From assembly GCA_904420585.1 (NCBI GenBank), contig CAJFVX010000038.1, positions 1-39,274 of the forward strand: DNA of 39,274 bases, given 5' to 3'. The notes beneath the pieces are model-generated. The model did no database searches. It saw only the letters and a program-made list of their open reading frames with translations, and was not told the origin of the DNA. The translations under genes and the position numbers were made by a program. Origin of the DNA: Candidatus Howiella intestinavium. Lineage in GTDB: Bacteria > Bacillota > Clostridia > Oscillospirales > Acutalibacteraceae. This document shows, in pieces, positions 1 through 6,870 of this stretch. The number at the start of each line of letters is the position of its first letter. Position 1 is the stretch's first letter.

Positions 1-85
1 CTGCCCGCTCCCAGGTACAGCTACCGAGCGAAAAAGCCTGTGGCGCCCACAATCCCGGAGACGTCTGGGGGCGGGCACTGCCCGC
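1..85 (-). repeat. 77-bp repeat unit, inverted copy left of pdxS
   Basis: Read on the minus strand, a unit begins at 85 with the small palindrome GCGGGCAGTGCCCGC and the next begins at 8, giving a 77-bp period. The second unit runs off the window edge. Positions 1-40 are the exact reverse complement of 2552-2591 beyond pdxR. The array starts directly at the pdxS stop codon (86-88). No coding function is visible. It behaves as a dispersed tandem repeat of unknown role. Confidence 0.8.
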
Positions 86-976
86 CTACCAGCCGCGTTC
101 CTGCATGCGCTGTTCGGGGGCGATGGAGGAGATTTCCAGCCCTTCCATGGCTTTTCCGAGATTTTCCGAAAGGCGGCCGATGAGGTCGTAGTCGGTATAG
201 TAGGTCGCCGCCTGCACAATGGCCGAAGCGAACTTCTCGGGATTCTCCGACTTGAAAATCCCCGACCCCACGAATATGCCGTCGGCCCCCAGCTCCATCA
301 TCAGGGCAGCATCGGCGGGGGTGGCGATGCCACCGGCGGCAAAGTTCACCACCGGCAGCCGCTTCTCGTCGTGTATCTGCTTGAGCAGCTCATAGGGCGC
401 GCCCAGGTTCTTGGCCTCGGTCATCAGTTCATCGCTGCTCATGCCGTATACCTTCCGCAGCTGCGCATTGACCTTCCGCATATGCCGCACGGCCTCCACG
501 ATATTGCCGGTGCCCGGCTCGCCCTTCGTCCGCAGCATGGACGCTCCCTCGCCGATGCGGCGCAGGGCCTCCCCCAAATCCCGGCAGCCGCAGACAAAGG
601 GCACGGTAAACCGGCTTTTGTCAATGTGGAACTCCTCGTCGGCCGGGGTCAGCACCTCGCTTTCGTCGATGTAATCCACCCCCAGGGCCTCCAGCACCCG
701 GGCCTCCACAATATGCCCGATGCGGGCCTTGGCCATGACCGGGATGGTCACGGCTCCCATGACCTCCTCCACAATCCGGGGATCGGCCATGCGGGCCACA
801 CCGCCGGCCTTGCGGATGTCGGCGGGCACCCGCTCCAGGGCCATGACGGCCACAGCCCCCGCCGCCTCGGCGATTTTGGCCTGCTCGGCGTTGACCACGT
901 CCATGATCACGCCGCCCTTCTGCATCTGGGCCATGCCCCGCTTGACCCGCTCGGTACCGGTTGTCTTCTGTTCCAT
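86..976 (-). CDS. pdxS: Pyridoxal 5'-phosphate synthase lyase subunit PdxS
   Basis: PdxS builds pyridoxal 5'-phosphate from ribose 5-phosphate, glyceraldehyde 3-phosphate and ammonia, which the glutaminase partner PdxT supplies in the cytosol. The 296-residue protein is collinear with Bacillus PdxS, as recalled from family knowledge. It shows the [17 protein letters not shown] block with catalytic Asp26, the MAKARIGH block with the Schiff-base Lys83, TKGEPGTGN with Lys151, and the conserved C-terminus [10 protein letters not shown] longer frame reaches 1054, but the ATG at 976 has an AGGGAG ribosome site and gives the normal family length, so it is chosen. It is transcribed divergently from pdxR. 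No pdxT lies in the window; it could sit beyond the left edge, although the repeat array intervenes. The identification is secure. Confidence 0.97.
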   Translation of the reverse strand: MEQKTTGTERVKRGMAQMQKGGVIMDVVNAEQAKIAEAAGAVAVMALERVPADIRKAGGVARMADPRIVEEVMGAVTIPVMAKARIGHIVEARVLEALGVDYIDESEVLTPADEEFHIDKSRFTVPFVCGCRDLGEALRRIGEGASMLRTKGEPGTGNIVEAVRHMRKVNAQLRKVYGMSSDELMTEAKNLGAPYELLKQIHDEKRLPVVNFAAGGIATPADAALMMELGADGIFVGSGIFKSENPEKFASAIVQAATYYTDYDLIGRLSENLGKAMEGLEISSIAPEQRMQERGW

Positions 977-1027
977 ATCAATCGCTCCCTTGCCCGGCGT
1001 CCTTTCGCCGGGGAAAAATTTTCCCCC

Positions 1028-1054
1028 ATTATAATCCCAAATAGGCCTTATCAA
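1028..1054 (-). promoter_or_regulatory. Probable pdxS promoter
   Basis: On the minus strand TTGATA (1054-1049) is followed after 15 bp by a perfect TATAAT (1033-1028). The spacer is shorter than the usual 17 bp, which would suit an activated promoter. PdxR-type MocR regulators typically act in such pdxS/pdxR intergenic regions. Confidence 0.55.
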
Positions 1055-1076
1055 AAGGCTCAGATTATGATAAAAT
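1048..1076 (+). promoter_or_regulatory. Possible pdxR promoter
   Basis: TTATCA (1048-1053), a 17-bp spacer and TAAAAT (1071-1076) lie just upstream of pdxR and overlap the divergent pdxS -35 region. The -35 match is weak. The overlap would let PdxR control its own gene and pdxS from one site. Confidence 0.4.
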
Positions 1077-1102
1077 AATGGGGTCAGATGGGAGGAATGC
1101 AG

Positions 1103-2572
1103 ATGGAGATGACGGCCTTTACCCTGGAGCGAAGGCCCGGTAAGCCCTTATATGAGCAGCTGTACCAGCAGCTGAAGGAACGGATTGCAGCCGGCAGCCT
1201 GCCAAGCGGGGAGAAGCTGCCGTCCAAGCTGCGGCTGGCCTCTTTGCTGGGCGTGAGCAAGAATACGGTGGAGACGGCCTACGAGCAGCTGGTGGTGGAA
1301 GGGTATGTGGAGGCCCGGCCCAAGCGGGGGTATTTCGTCTGTTTTCAGGATAGGCTGGGGTATGTGGGCCGTCCCGGCCCGGCGGCGTCCCAGCCGGCCA
1401 ACCCGCCCCGGCCGGCCGGCCCGGATATATGGGCCGACTTTCACCCCAGCCGGATAGACGCCGCCTATTTTCCCTATACCAAATGGCGTAAATACATAAG
1501 GGAAGCCCTGGACGCGTCGGCGGCCGACCTGCTGCAAATCGGGGACAACCAGGGGGAGTACGCCCTGCGGGTGCAGATTGCCGAATACCTGCGGTGCGCC
1601 CGGGGCGTCCGGTGCGGCCCGGAGCAGATTGTGGTGGGGGCGGGCATGGAGGTGCTGCTGACCCAGCTGCATATGCTGCTGGGGCGGGAGGTGTGCTACG
1701 GGCTGGAGGATCCGGGATATGAACTGCCCCGCCGCCTGCTGATGCGGCTGACCGACCGGGTGCTGCCGGTGCCCATCGACGGCCGGGGCCTCCAGCCGGA
1801 TATCCTGCGCAAAACCTCGGCCAACGCGGCCTACGTGACCCCTTCTCACCAGTTCCCCTACGGCAGCGTCATGCCGGCCGGCCGGCGGCAGGAGCTGCTG
1901 GCCTGGGCCGGGGAAGGCCCGGGCCGCTATATCCTGGAGGACGATTACGACAGCGAATTCCGCTATGCCGGTCGGCCGGTGGACGCCCTCATGTCCATGG
2001 ATACGGACGGCCGGGTGGTGTATTTCGGCACCTTTTCCAAGGCCCTGATACCCTCCTTGCGCATTGGCTTTATGGTGCTGCCCCCCTCCCTTCTGGAGCG
2101 CTGCAGGCAGAACCTGGATTTTTATCACAACACCGTCTCCCGCATCGACCAGGCCGCCCTGGCCCGGTTTATGGCCGAGGGGGATTTTGAACGGCATGTC
2201 AACCGGATGCGGAAGGTCTACCGCCGTAAGCTGGAGAAAACCCGGGCGGTGCTGTCATCCTATGGGGACCGCCTGACGCTGCGGGGGGACAGCGCCGGCT
2301 TTTACGTCCTGCTGGAGGTAAAGAACGGCATGGATGAGGAAACCCTCTGCCGGCGGGCGCGTGAAGCCGGCCTGCGGGTGTATCCCCTCTCCGCTTCCCT
2401 GCCGGCGGGGGAGAAGGGGCCGCCAGGCATTCTCCTGGGTTTTGCCGGCCTGCCGGAGGAAAAGCTGGAGCCGGCCCTGCGCCGCCTGCTGTCAGCCTGG
2501 CGGGGCGGCGGGCAGTGCCCGCTGACAAACGTCACGGGGCCTGAGGATACCGCAGGCTTTTTCGCTCGGTAG
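1103..2572 (+). CDS. pdxR: MocR-family transcriptional regulator PdxR (GntR-aminotransferase fusion)
   Basis: PdxR-like proteins sense pyridoxal phosphate and control vitamin B6 synthesis genes. This 489-residue protein has an N-terminal GntR winged helix at about residues 8-75 ([19 protein letters not shown]). A fold-type I aminotransferase domain follows from about 110, with [13 protein letters not shown] carrying the probable PLP lysine near residue 313. Upstream ATGs occur at 1088 and 1097, but the GGGAGG at 1090-1095 is spaced 7 nt from the ATG at 1103, so that start is chosen. The gene is divergent from pdxS, its expected target. The last 21 or so codons fall inside a 77-bp repeat unit starting at 2508, so the C-terminal tail is probably repeat-derived. 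Family assignment is firm; the PdxR role is inferred from context. Confidence 0.92.
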   Translation: MEMTAFTLERRPGKPLYEQLYQQLKERIAAGSLPSGEKLPSKLRLASLLGVSKNTVETAYEQLVVEGYVEARPKRGYFVCFQDRLGYVGRPGPAASQPANPPRPAGPDIWADFHPSRIDAAYFPYTKWRKYIREALDASAADLLQIGDNQGEYALRVQIAEYLRCARGVRCGPEQIVVGAGMEVLLTQLHMLLGREVCYGLEDPGYELPRRLLMRLTDRVLPVPIDGRGLQPDILRKTSANAAYVTPSHQFPYGSVMPAGRRQELLAWAGEGPGRYILEDDYDSEFRYAGRPVDALMSMDTDGRVVYFGTFSKALIPSLRIGFMVLPPSLLERCRQNLDFYHNTVSRIDQAALARFMAEGDFERHVNRMRKVYRRKLEKTRAVLSSYGDRLTLRGDSAGFYVLLEVKNGMDEETLCRRAREAGLRVYPLSASLPAGEKGPPGILLGFAGLPEEKLEPALRRLLSAWRGGGQCPLTNVTGPEDTAGFFAR

Positions 2573-2661
2573 CTGTACCTGGGAGCGGGCAGTACCCGCA
2601 GACAGACGTTGTGGGGCTGAAGACACCGCCGCCTGTTTCGTTCGGCAGCCTTCCTTTCCGG
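2508..2661 (+). repeat. Two tandem copies of a 77-bp repeat downstream of pdxR
   Basis: Unit 1 begins at 2508 and unit 2 at 2585, each with GCGGGCAGT(G/A)CCCGC. The two are roughly three-quarters identical by eye. Unit 1 covers the 3' end of pdxR, including its stop codon. Unit 1 and the first bases of unit 2 match the inverted left array at 1-85, exactly for 40 bp (2552-2591). Each unit starts with a short hairpin (GCGGGC-AGT-GCCCGC). Confidence 0.85.
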
Positions 2662-2722
2662 CTGCAGTGCATGATACCCTGATTTATACCCCAAATATAT
2701 ATAATAAGGAGTGGATTGGACG

Positions 2723-3403
2723 ATGGACAAAAACATGCAGACAATTATGCAAAAAAGAATCGAACGCACCATGGAGGCCCTGCGCCGCAGCCGTATGGAG
2801 GCCTGCTATGCAGAGCGGGCGGCGGATGTCCCCGGATTGGTGGAGAGCCTTCTGCGGGAAGGGGATACGGTGGCGGCCGGCGGCTCTGTGACCCTGGCCG
2901 AGGCCGGTGTGCTGGAACTGCTGCGGTCGGGCCGGTACCGCTTTTTGGACCGGGATGTTCCCGGTTTGTCCCCGGCGGACGTCCGGCGCATCCAGCTGGA
3001 AAGCTTTGGCGCGGACGCCTATCTGACCTCGGCCAACGCCGTCACCGAGGCGGGAGAGCTGTACTATGTGGACGGCAACGGCAACCGGGCGGCAGCCGTC
3101 CTTTTCGGCCCCGAGCAGGTGATTGTGGTGGCCGGTGTCAATAAAATCGTGCCCGACCTACCGTCCGCCGTCCGCCGGGTGCGGGATACAGCGGCTCCCG
3201 CCAACGTCCAGCGCCTTTCCTGCGAAACCTATTGCAGGGAATCCGGCCGCTGCGCCGGAGCCGACCAGCCGGCCGGTTTAGCCGGCCTCACCGAGGGATG
3301 TAGGAGCGATAGCCGTATCTGCTGCGACTACGTGGTCCTGGGCCCCCAGCGCCGGCCGGGGCGCATCCGGGTCATCCTGGTGGGAGAGCCTTTGGGGTAC
3401 TGA
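2723..3403 (+). CDS. LUD-domain (lactate utilization, LutC-like) protein
   Basis: This 226-residue protein has the LUD (DUF162) fold signature found in LutC and stand-alone lactate-utilization proteins. Recognisable blocks are GDTVAAGGSVTLAEAGV near residue 48, the AYLTSANAVTEAGELYYVDGNGNR block, and PEQVIVVAGVNKIV. A C-terminal cysteine-containing stretch (CETYCRESGRC, later CC) could bind metal or an Fe-S cluster, but this is only an inference. A GTG at 2711 overlaps the AAGGAG ribosome site, so the ATG at 2723 is preferred. No lutA or lutB partner is adjacent, and stand-alone LUD proteins of Clostridia are poorly characterised. Lactate oxidation itself is not shown. Confidence 0.85.
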   Translation: MDKNMQTIMQKRIERTMEALRRSRMEACYAERAADVPGLVESLLREGDTVAAGGSVTLAEAGVLELLRSGRYRFLDRDVPGLSPADVRRIQLESFGADAYLTSANAVTEAGELYYVDGNGNRAAAVLFGPEQVIVVAGVNKIVPDLPSAVRRVRDTAAPANVQRLSCETYCRESGRCAGADQPAGLAGLTEGCRSDSRICCDYVVLGPQRRPGRIRVILVGEPLGY

Positions 3404-3513
3404 TAAGGGGAGAAAACGGCTTTCCGGAGCAGAAAAGCGCCCCTGTGCCATGGATATTTTCCGCATGCGGGGAAACGGGAAGAAATATCTGTGAAAATAA
3501 CATAAAGAAGCCA

Positions 3514-3543
3514 TTGCAAATGGAGGAATACCTGTGCTATACT
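3514..3543 (+). promoter_or_regulatory. Sigma-A-type promoter inside the gap
   Basis: TTGCAA (3514-3519) and TATACT (3538-3543) are separated by 18 bp. The promoter points right, into a stretch with no good gene that ends in a terminator near 3761. It may drive a small RNA of about 210 nt. Confidence 0.5.
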
Positions 3544-3549
3544 GAACAT

Positions 3550-3762
3550 AAATCTAAGGAAATGGGGAAGGAGGGGCGTGGAAGCTGCAGCGCTTTCCCT
3601 GCGGCGCGGGTTTCGGAAGGCAGAGTGACGGGTGTAAATGTCTATGAATTTTGAGAGACAGGGGCAGAAAAAACGGTTCAGCGGATTGCCTAAATTTTCC
3701 ACTGCAACGATGTGCACAATGCGGCATCTTCTGTTCCGGGAACGCAGTTTCCTGTTTTTTTG
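3550..3762 (+). ncRNA. Candidate small transcript of unknown class
   Basis: The gap 3404-3880 holds a promoter at 3514-3543 and a small hairpin followed by seven T residues at 3738-3761. Together they define a possible stand-alone RNA of about 210 nt. The 5' end has AGGAAA that could pair with TTTCCT near the 3' end, as in RNAs with a closing stem. A 16-codon frame (GTG at 3580, TGA at 3628) follows an AAGGAGG at only 3 nt spacing. I could not match 6S RNA, SRP RNA, tmRNA or a known riboswitch. The rest of the gap shows only the next promoter. Confidence 0.3.
3738..3761 (+). terminator. Possible intrinsic terminator in the gap
   Basis: GGGAAC-GCA-GTTTCC (3738-3752) is followed by TG and seven T residues. 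The stem is short and contains one G-T pair, so it is a weak but plausible terminator. It lies just upstream of the promoter of the cohesin-domain gene. Confidence 0.45.
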
Positions 3763-3797
3763 TCTTACAAATAACAGTTTTTGGCTGAATTTAGATG

Positions 3798-3825
3798 TTG
3801 ACAACCCGTAAAATCATGCTATAAT
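3798..3825 (+). promoter_or_regulatory. Strong sigma-A promoter of the cohesin-domain gene
   Basis: Perfect TTGACA (3798-3803) and perfect TATAAT (3820-3825) lie 16 bp apart, about 55 bp before the start codon. It is among the best promoters in the window, which suggests high expression. Confidence 0.85.
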
Positions 3826-3880
3826 GATACTCGAATAGTAGGGAAACTACATTCTAAAAAACAAAAAGGGGAAATCAAAA

Positions 3881-4786
3881 ATGAAGAAAGTTTTTGCATC
3901 TGCTGTTGCAGCTGCATTGGCGCTGAGCATGGCTGTTCCCGCCTTTGCTGCTGACACCGGTTCCTTCACCTTGTCTGCTGACAAGACGGAACTCAAAGCT
4001 GGCGACGAGTTTTCTGTCGCTATTGATTTGGAGGGTGTTGAAGATCTGCTGAATCTGCCTGAGGTAGCTGGTACTGGTCTGCTGGGTGCTGGTGACTTCA
4101 ATATCATTTACGATCCCGAAGTGCTGGAGATTGCCACGGACATCCGCGGAAATCCCAAGTTTACGTTAGATAGTTTTATTACGGAGAATTCGATTTATGC
4201 CGGTAGTGCTAGTTCTTTTGAAGCTGGTACGGTTTCTATCCAGTTCTTTGATCAGTCTGCTCAGGGCTGGGGCCAAGATTTTACTCTGGGCACCCTTGGG
4301 TTCAAGGTAAAAGATGGTGTTGCTGATGGCACCGAGACTACGATTAGTTTGGTTCTCCCTGAGGAGGGCGACGCTCTGGTAACGGCCGGCGCCAGCTTGG
4401 ATCCCGACGATGAGGGTGTTCTCATTCCTGATGAGGAACTTACGGTAAACAATGCTACCGTGACGATTGTCGGTGAGCCCGAGCCCGAAACCTCTGATGC
4501 TCCCGCTCCCGAGACTTCCGATGCTCCCGCTCCCGAGACTTCCGATGCTCCCGCTCCCGAGACCTCTGATGCTCCCGCTCCGGACAGCGACAGCACTGAC
4601 AGCGGTAAGGATTCCGGTACTACCACCGGCGGCGCTGGCACTACCACCAGCGGCAGCGGCAGCGGTACCGTTAAGCCCGGCAGCGACAACAACAAGACCG
4701 GCGATGCCGGCGTGCTGGCTATCGGCGGCCTGATGGTTCTGGCTGCTGGCGCCACCATGCTGACCCTGAAGAAGAAGTCCAAGTAA
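3881..4786 (+). CDS. Cohesin-domain, membrane-anchored surface protein
   Basis: The 301-residue protein starts with a signal peptide (about residues 1-23, ending AFA). A cohesin-like beta-sandwich follows at about 27-195, with TLSADKTELKAGDEFSVAIDL, the FNIIYDPEVLEI strand and FTLGTLGFKVKDG. Next come four 8-residue repeats (PETSD type, about 199-230), a Ser/Gly/Thr-rich linker, and a C-terminal hydrophobic segment (about 275-296) ending in KKKSK. It should be displayed outside the cell with the domain held off the membrane. Cohesins bind dockerins in cellulosomes, but single-cohesin surface proteins also occur in non-cellulolytic Clostridia. No dockerin is visible in this window. Codons here favour GCT and GGT more than in neighbouring genes, consistent with high expression. 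The start has a GGGGAAATC ribosome region. The ligand is unknown. Confidence 0.85.
   Translation: MKKVFASAVAAALALSMAVPAFAADTGSFTLSADKTELKAGDEFSVAIDLEGVEDLLNLPEVAGTGLLGAGDFNIIYDPEVLEIATDIRGNPKFTLDSFITENSIYAGSASSFEAGTVSIQFFDQSAQGWGQDFTLGTLGFKVKDGVADGTETTISLVLPEEGDALVTAGASLDPDDEGVLIPDEELTVNNATVTIVGEPEPETSDAPAPETSDAPAPETSDAPAPETSDAPAPDSDSTDSGKDSGTTTGGAGTTTSGSGSGTVKPGSDNNKTGDAGVLAIGGLMVLAAGATMLTLKKKSK
4475..4570 (+). repeat. Four tandem 24-bp repeats inside the cohesin-domain gene
   Basis: The units start at 4475, 4499, 4523 and 4547. Each encodes an 8-residue Pro/Glu/Thr/Ser motif: EPEPETSD once, then APAPETSD three times. A partial unit (APAPD) follows. Near-identical copies such as these are prone to change number, which would alter the length of the surface stalk. 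Confidence 0.95.
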
Positions 4787-4820
4787 GTATAACGCCTAAG
4801 CGTTAACACTTAGCTTCTTT

Positions 4821-4850
4821 AAGCCCCGCCTCTTCGGAGGCGGGGCTTTT
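4821..4850 (+). terminator. Intrinsic terminator after the cohesin-domain gene
   Basis: A perfect 12-bp stem AAGCCCCGCCTC / GAGGCGGGGCTT with a TTCG tetraloop ends in a short T run. It closes a single-gene unit. The remaining gap up to 5090 holds only the promoter of the next gene. Confidence 0.9.
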
Positions 4851-4980
4851 CGCGTCTGCAGGTGGAAGGCGTACAGGCCTCCGCACCCTGTTTCTTACCC
4901 GGTTTATAAATCGTGTAAAATGCGCAAAAATACTGCACGGATATGGACGTTTCTTGCATCTGGAATTTTGCCCCATGCGG

Positions 4981-5009
4981 TTGACAGGTTTTTCACAAAG
5001 ACGTACAAT
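4981..5009 (+). promoter_or_regulatory. Promoter of the acetolactate synthase gene
   Basis: TTGACA (4981-4986), a 17-bp spacer and TACAAT (5004-5009) lie about 80 bp before the start codon. The leader shows no T-box elements or convincing attenuator. Confidence 0.8.
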
Positions 5010-5090
5010 GATAAAAATCAAACTATTTGCATCGGCTGGACATGGGGATAGCCCTGTAATGGCCGGACTGTCGGAGCGTGAGAAAAAAAC

Positions 5091-6755
5091 ATGATGAAAA
5101 CCGGAGCGCAGATAATCGTGGAATGCCTGCTGGAGCAGGGGGTGGATACCGTCTTTGGCTATCCCGGCGGCGCCGTGCTGAATATTTATGACGCCTTGTA
5201 CGAGTACCGGGACCGGCTGCGCCATGTGCTTACGGCCCATGAACAGGGGGCCAGCCACGCGGCAGACGGCTACGCCCGTTCCACCGGGCGCACCGGCGTG
5301 GTTATCGCCACCTCCGGCCCGGGAGCTACCAATCTGGTCACCGGCCTGGCTACGGCATATATGGATTCTGTGCCCCTGGTGGCCATCACGGGGAATGTTT
5401 CGGTGGATCTTTTGGGCCGGGATTCCTTCCAGGAGGTGGATATTACCGGCATCACCACGCCGGTGACCAAACACAATTTTATCGTAAAGCGGGTGGAGGA
5501 ACTGGCCGATACCCTTCGGGAGGCCTTCCGGATAGCCGGCAGCGGCCGCAAAGGCCCGGTGCTGGTGGACGTGCCCAAGGATGTGACGGCGGCTAAAATC
5601 GATTATGAACCGCAGCAGCCGGCGGCCATCGAAACGCAGGAGCCGGACGAGGCGGCCATCTGCCGTGCGGTGGAGCTGCTGAACAAGGCCCGCCGGCCCC
5701 TTATTTATGCGGGGGGCGGCGTGATTTCCTCTGATAGCGCAGAGGCTCTCGGAGAATTGGCCCGCCGGGGACAGATTCCGGTGGCCTTATCCCTGATGGG
5801 GCAGGGGGCTTTCCCTTCTGATGACCCCTTGTGCCTGGGTATGATCGGCATGCATGGGACCTGGGCGGCCAACCGTGCCTCCCAGGAGTGCGATCTCCTT
5901 CTGGCGGCGGGCGCCCGGTTTTCCGACCGGGTGGCCGGCAACCGGGAGCGGTTTGCCCCCCGGGCAAAAATCATCCATCTGGACGTGGATCCGGCGGAAT
6001 TCCGCAAAAATGTGCGGGCAGACTTGACGGTGGAAGGAGATTTGCGAAAAAGCCTTTCCCGCCTGGCGGCCGGCATATCCCGAAAGGAAAAGGGATGGCT
6101 GGAGGAAATCCGCAGCTGGATTGTCCCGGCCATAAAGGATCCGGGGGCCTGCAAAGACAACCTGCCCCAGCCCCGCCAGGTGATAGAAACGGTGGCGCGC
6201 CTTACCGAAGACCCCCTGGTGGTTACAGATGTGGGCCAGCATCAGATGTGGACGGCCCAGTGTTTCCCCTTCTATCGTCCCCGCCGCTTCCTGACCTCCG
6301 GCGGCCTCGGCACCATGGGCTACGGCATGGGCGCGGCCATCGGGGCCCAGACCGCCTTTCCGGACAAGCAGGTGGTGCTCTTTACGGGGGACGGCAGCTT
6401 CCATATGAACATGAACGAACTGGTGACCCTGGCTTCCTATAATCTGCCTGTGACGGTGATTGTCATGAACAACCAGGTGCTGGGCATGGTGCGCCAGTGG
6501 CAGAAGGTGTTTTACGGCAGCCGCTTTTCGGCCACCGATCCCCACCGGCCCACCGATTACGTCAAGCTGGCCGAGGCTTTCGGTCTCTGCGGCCTGCGGC
6601 TGGAGCGGGCGGAGGATACCGAATCGGTGCTGCGAGAGGCCCTGTCCGCCCGGCGGCCGGTGGTGGTGGACTGCCGGATTTCCCCCGACGCCAACGTTCT
6701 GCCCATGATCCCCCCTGGCGGCACGGCCGACGATATTATGATGGAAATGGCGTAA
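5091..6755 (+). CDS. ilvB: Acetolactate synthase, large (catalytic) subunit
   Basis: This thiamine-diphosphate enzyme joins two pyruvates, or pyruvate and 2-oxobutyrate, in the first common step of branched-chain amino acid synthesis. The 554-residue protein has the N-terminal TPP-binding domain with VFGYPGGAVLNIYDAL and the catalytic glutamate in TAHEQGASHAADGYAR (about residue 47). A central FAD-type domain follows, then a C-terminal domain with the GDGSFHMNMNELVTLASYN metal/TPP motif. Length and motifs fit the biosynthetic FAD-type family rather than catabolic AlsS, but this is not certain. It is monocistronic here: no ilvN regulatory subunit or other ilv/leu gene is adjacent. The ribosome site before the ATG at 5091 is weak (CGGAGCGTGAG), and a second ATG follows at once. 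Its neighbours on both sides are surface proteins of unrelated function. Confidence 0.93.
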   Translation: MMKTGAQIIVECLLEQGVDTVFGYPGGAVLNIYDALYEYRDRLRHVLTAHEQGASHAADGYARSTGRTGVVIATSGPGATNLVTGLATAYMDSVPLVAITGNVSVDLLGRDSFQEVDITGITTPVTKHNFIVKRVEELADTLREAFRIAGSGRKGPVLVDVPKDVTAAKIDYEPQQPAAIETQEPDEAAICRAVELLNKARRPLIYAGGGVISSDSAEALGELARRGQIPVALSLMGQGAFPSDDPLCLGMIGMHGTWAANRASQECDLLLAAGARFSDRVAGNRERFAPRAKIIHLDVDPAEFRKNVRADLTVEGDLRKSLSRLAAGISRKEKGWLEEIRSWIVPAIKDPGACKDNLPQPRQVIETVARLTEDPLVVTDVGQHQMWTAQCFPFYRPRRFLTSGGLGTMGYGMGAAIGAQTAFPDKQVVLFTGDGSFHMNMNELVTLASYNLPVTVIVMNNQVLGMVRQWQKVFYGSRFSATDPHRPTDYVKLAEAFGLCGLRLERAEDTESVLREALSARRPVVVDCRISPDANVLPMIPPGGTADDIMMEMA

Positions 6756-6761
6756 TTCCGA

Positions 6762-6790
6762 TTGCTTTTCCATTGGGGGTATACTATAAT
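6762..6790 (+). promoter_or_regulatory. Promoter of the alpha/alpha-barrel surface protein gene
   Basis: TTGCTT (6762-6767), a 17-bp spacer and a perfect TATAAT (6785-6790) lie about 80 bp before the chosen start at 6871. Confidence 0.75.
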
Positions 6791-6870
6791 ACAGGATAGA
6801 AACGCCGCTTTTCATTGGCTGTGCGGATGAGCGGCAGGCTAAATAAGGCATGGCCGGAAAGGATAGGAGT

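Noticed and set aside
3445-3654. 69-codon open frame in the gap before the cohesin-domain gene
   Set aside because: No ribosome site, it overlaps a promoter, and its composition is not protein-like.
3550-3762. Signal recognition particle RNA or 6S RNA
   Set aside because: CGGAAGGCAG and GACGGGTGT recall parts of SRP RNA, but the full conserved GGTCAGG...GGAAGG-AGCAGC domain is missing. The 6S central bubble could not be shown.
5010-5090. Leader peptide (ATG GGG ATA GCC CTG TAA) that would attenuate ilvB
   Set aside because: It has one Ile and one Leu codon, lacks a clear ribosome site, and no terminator/antiterminator pair is visible.
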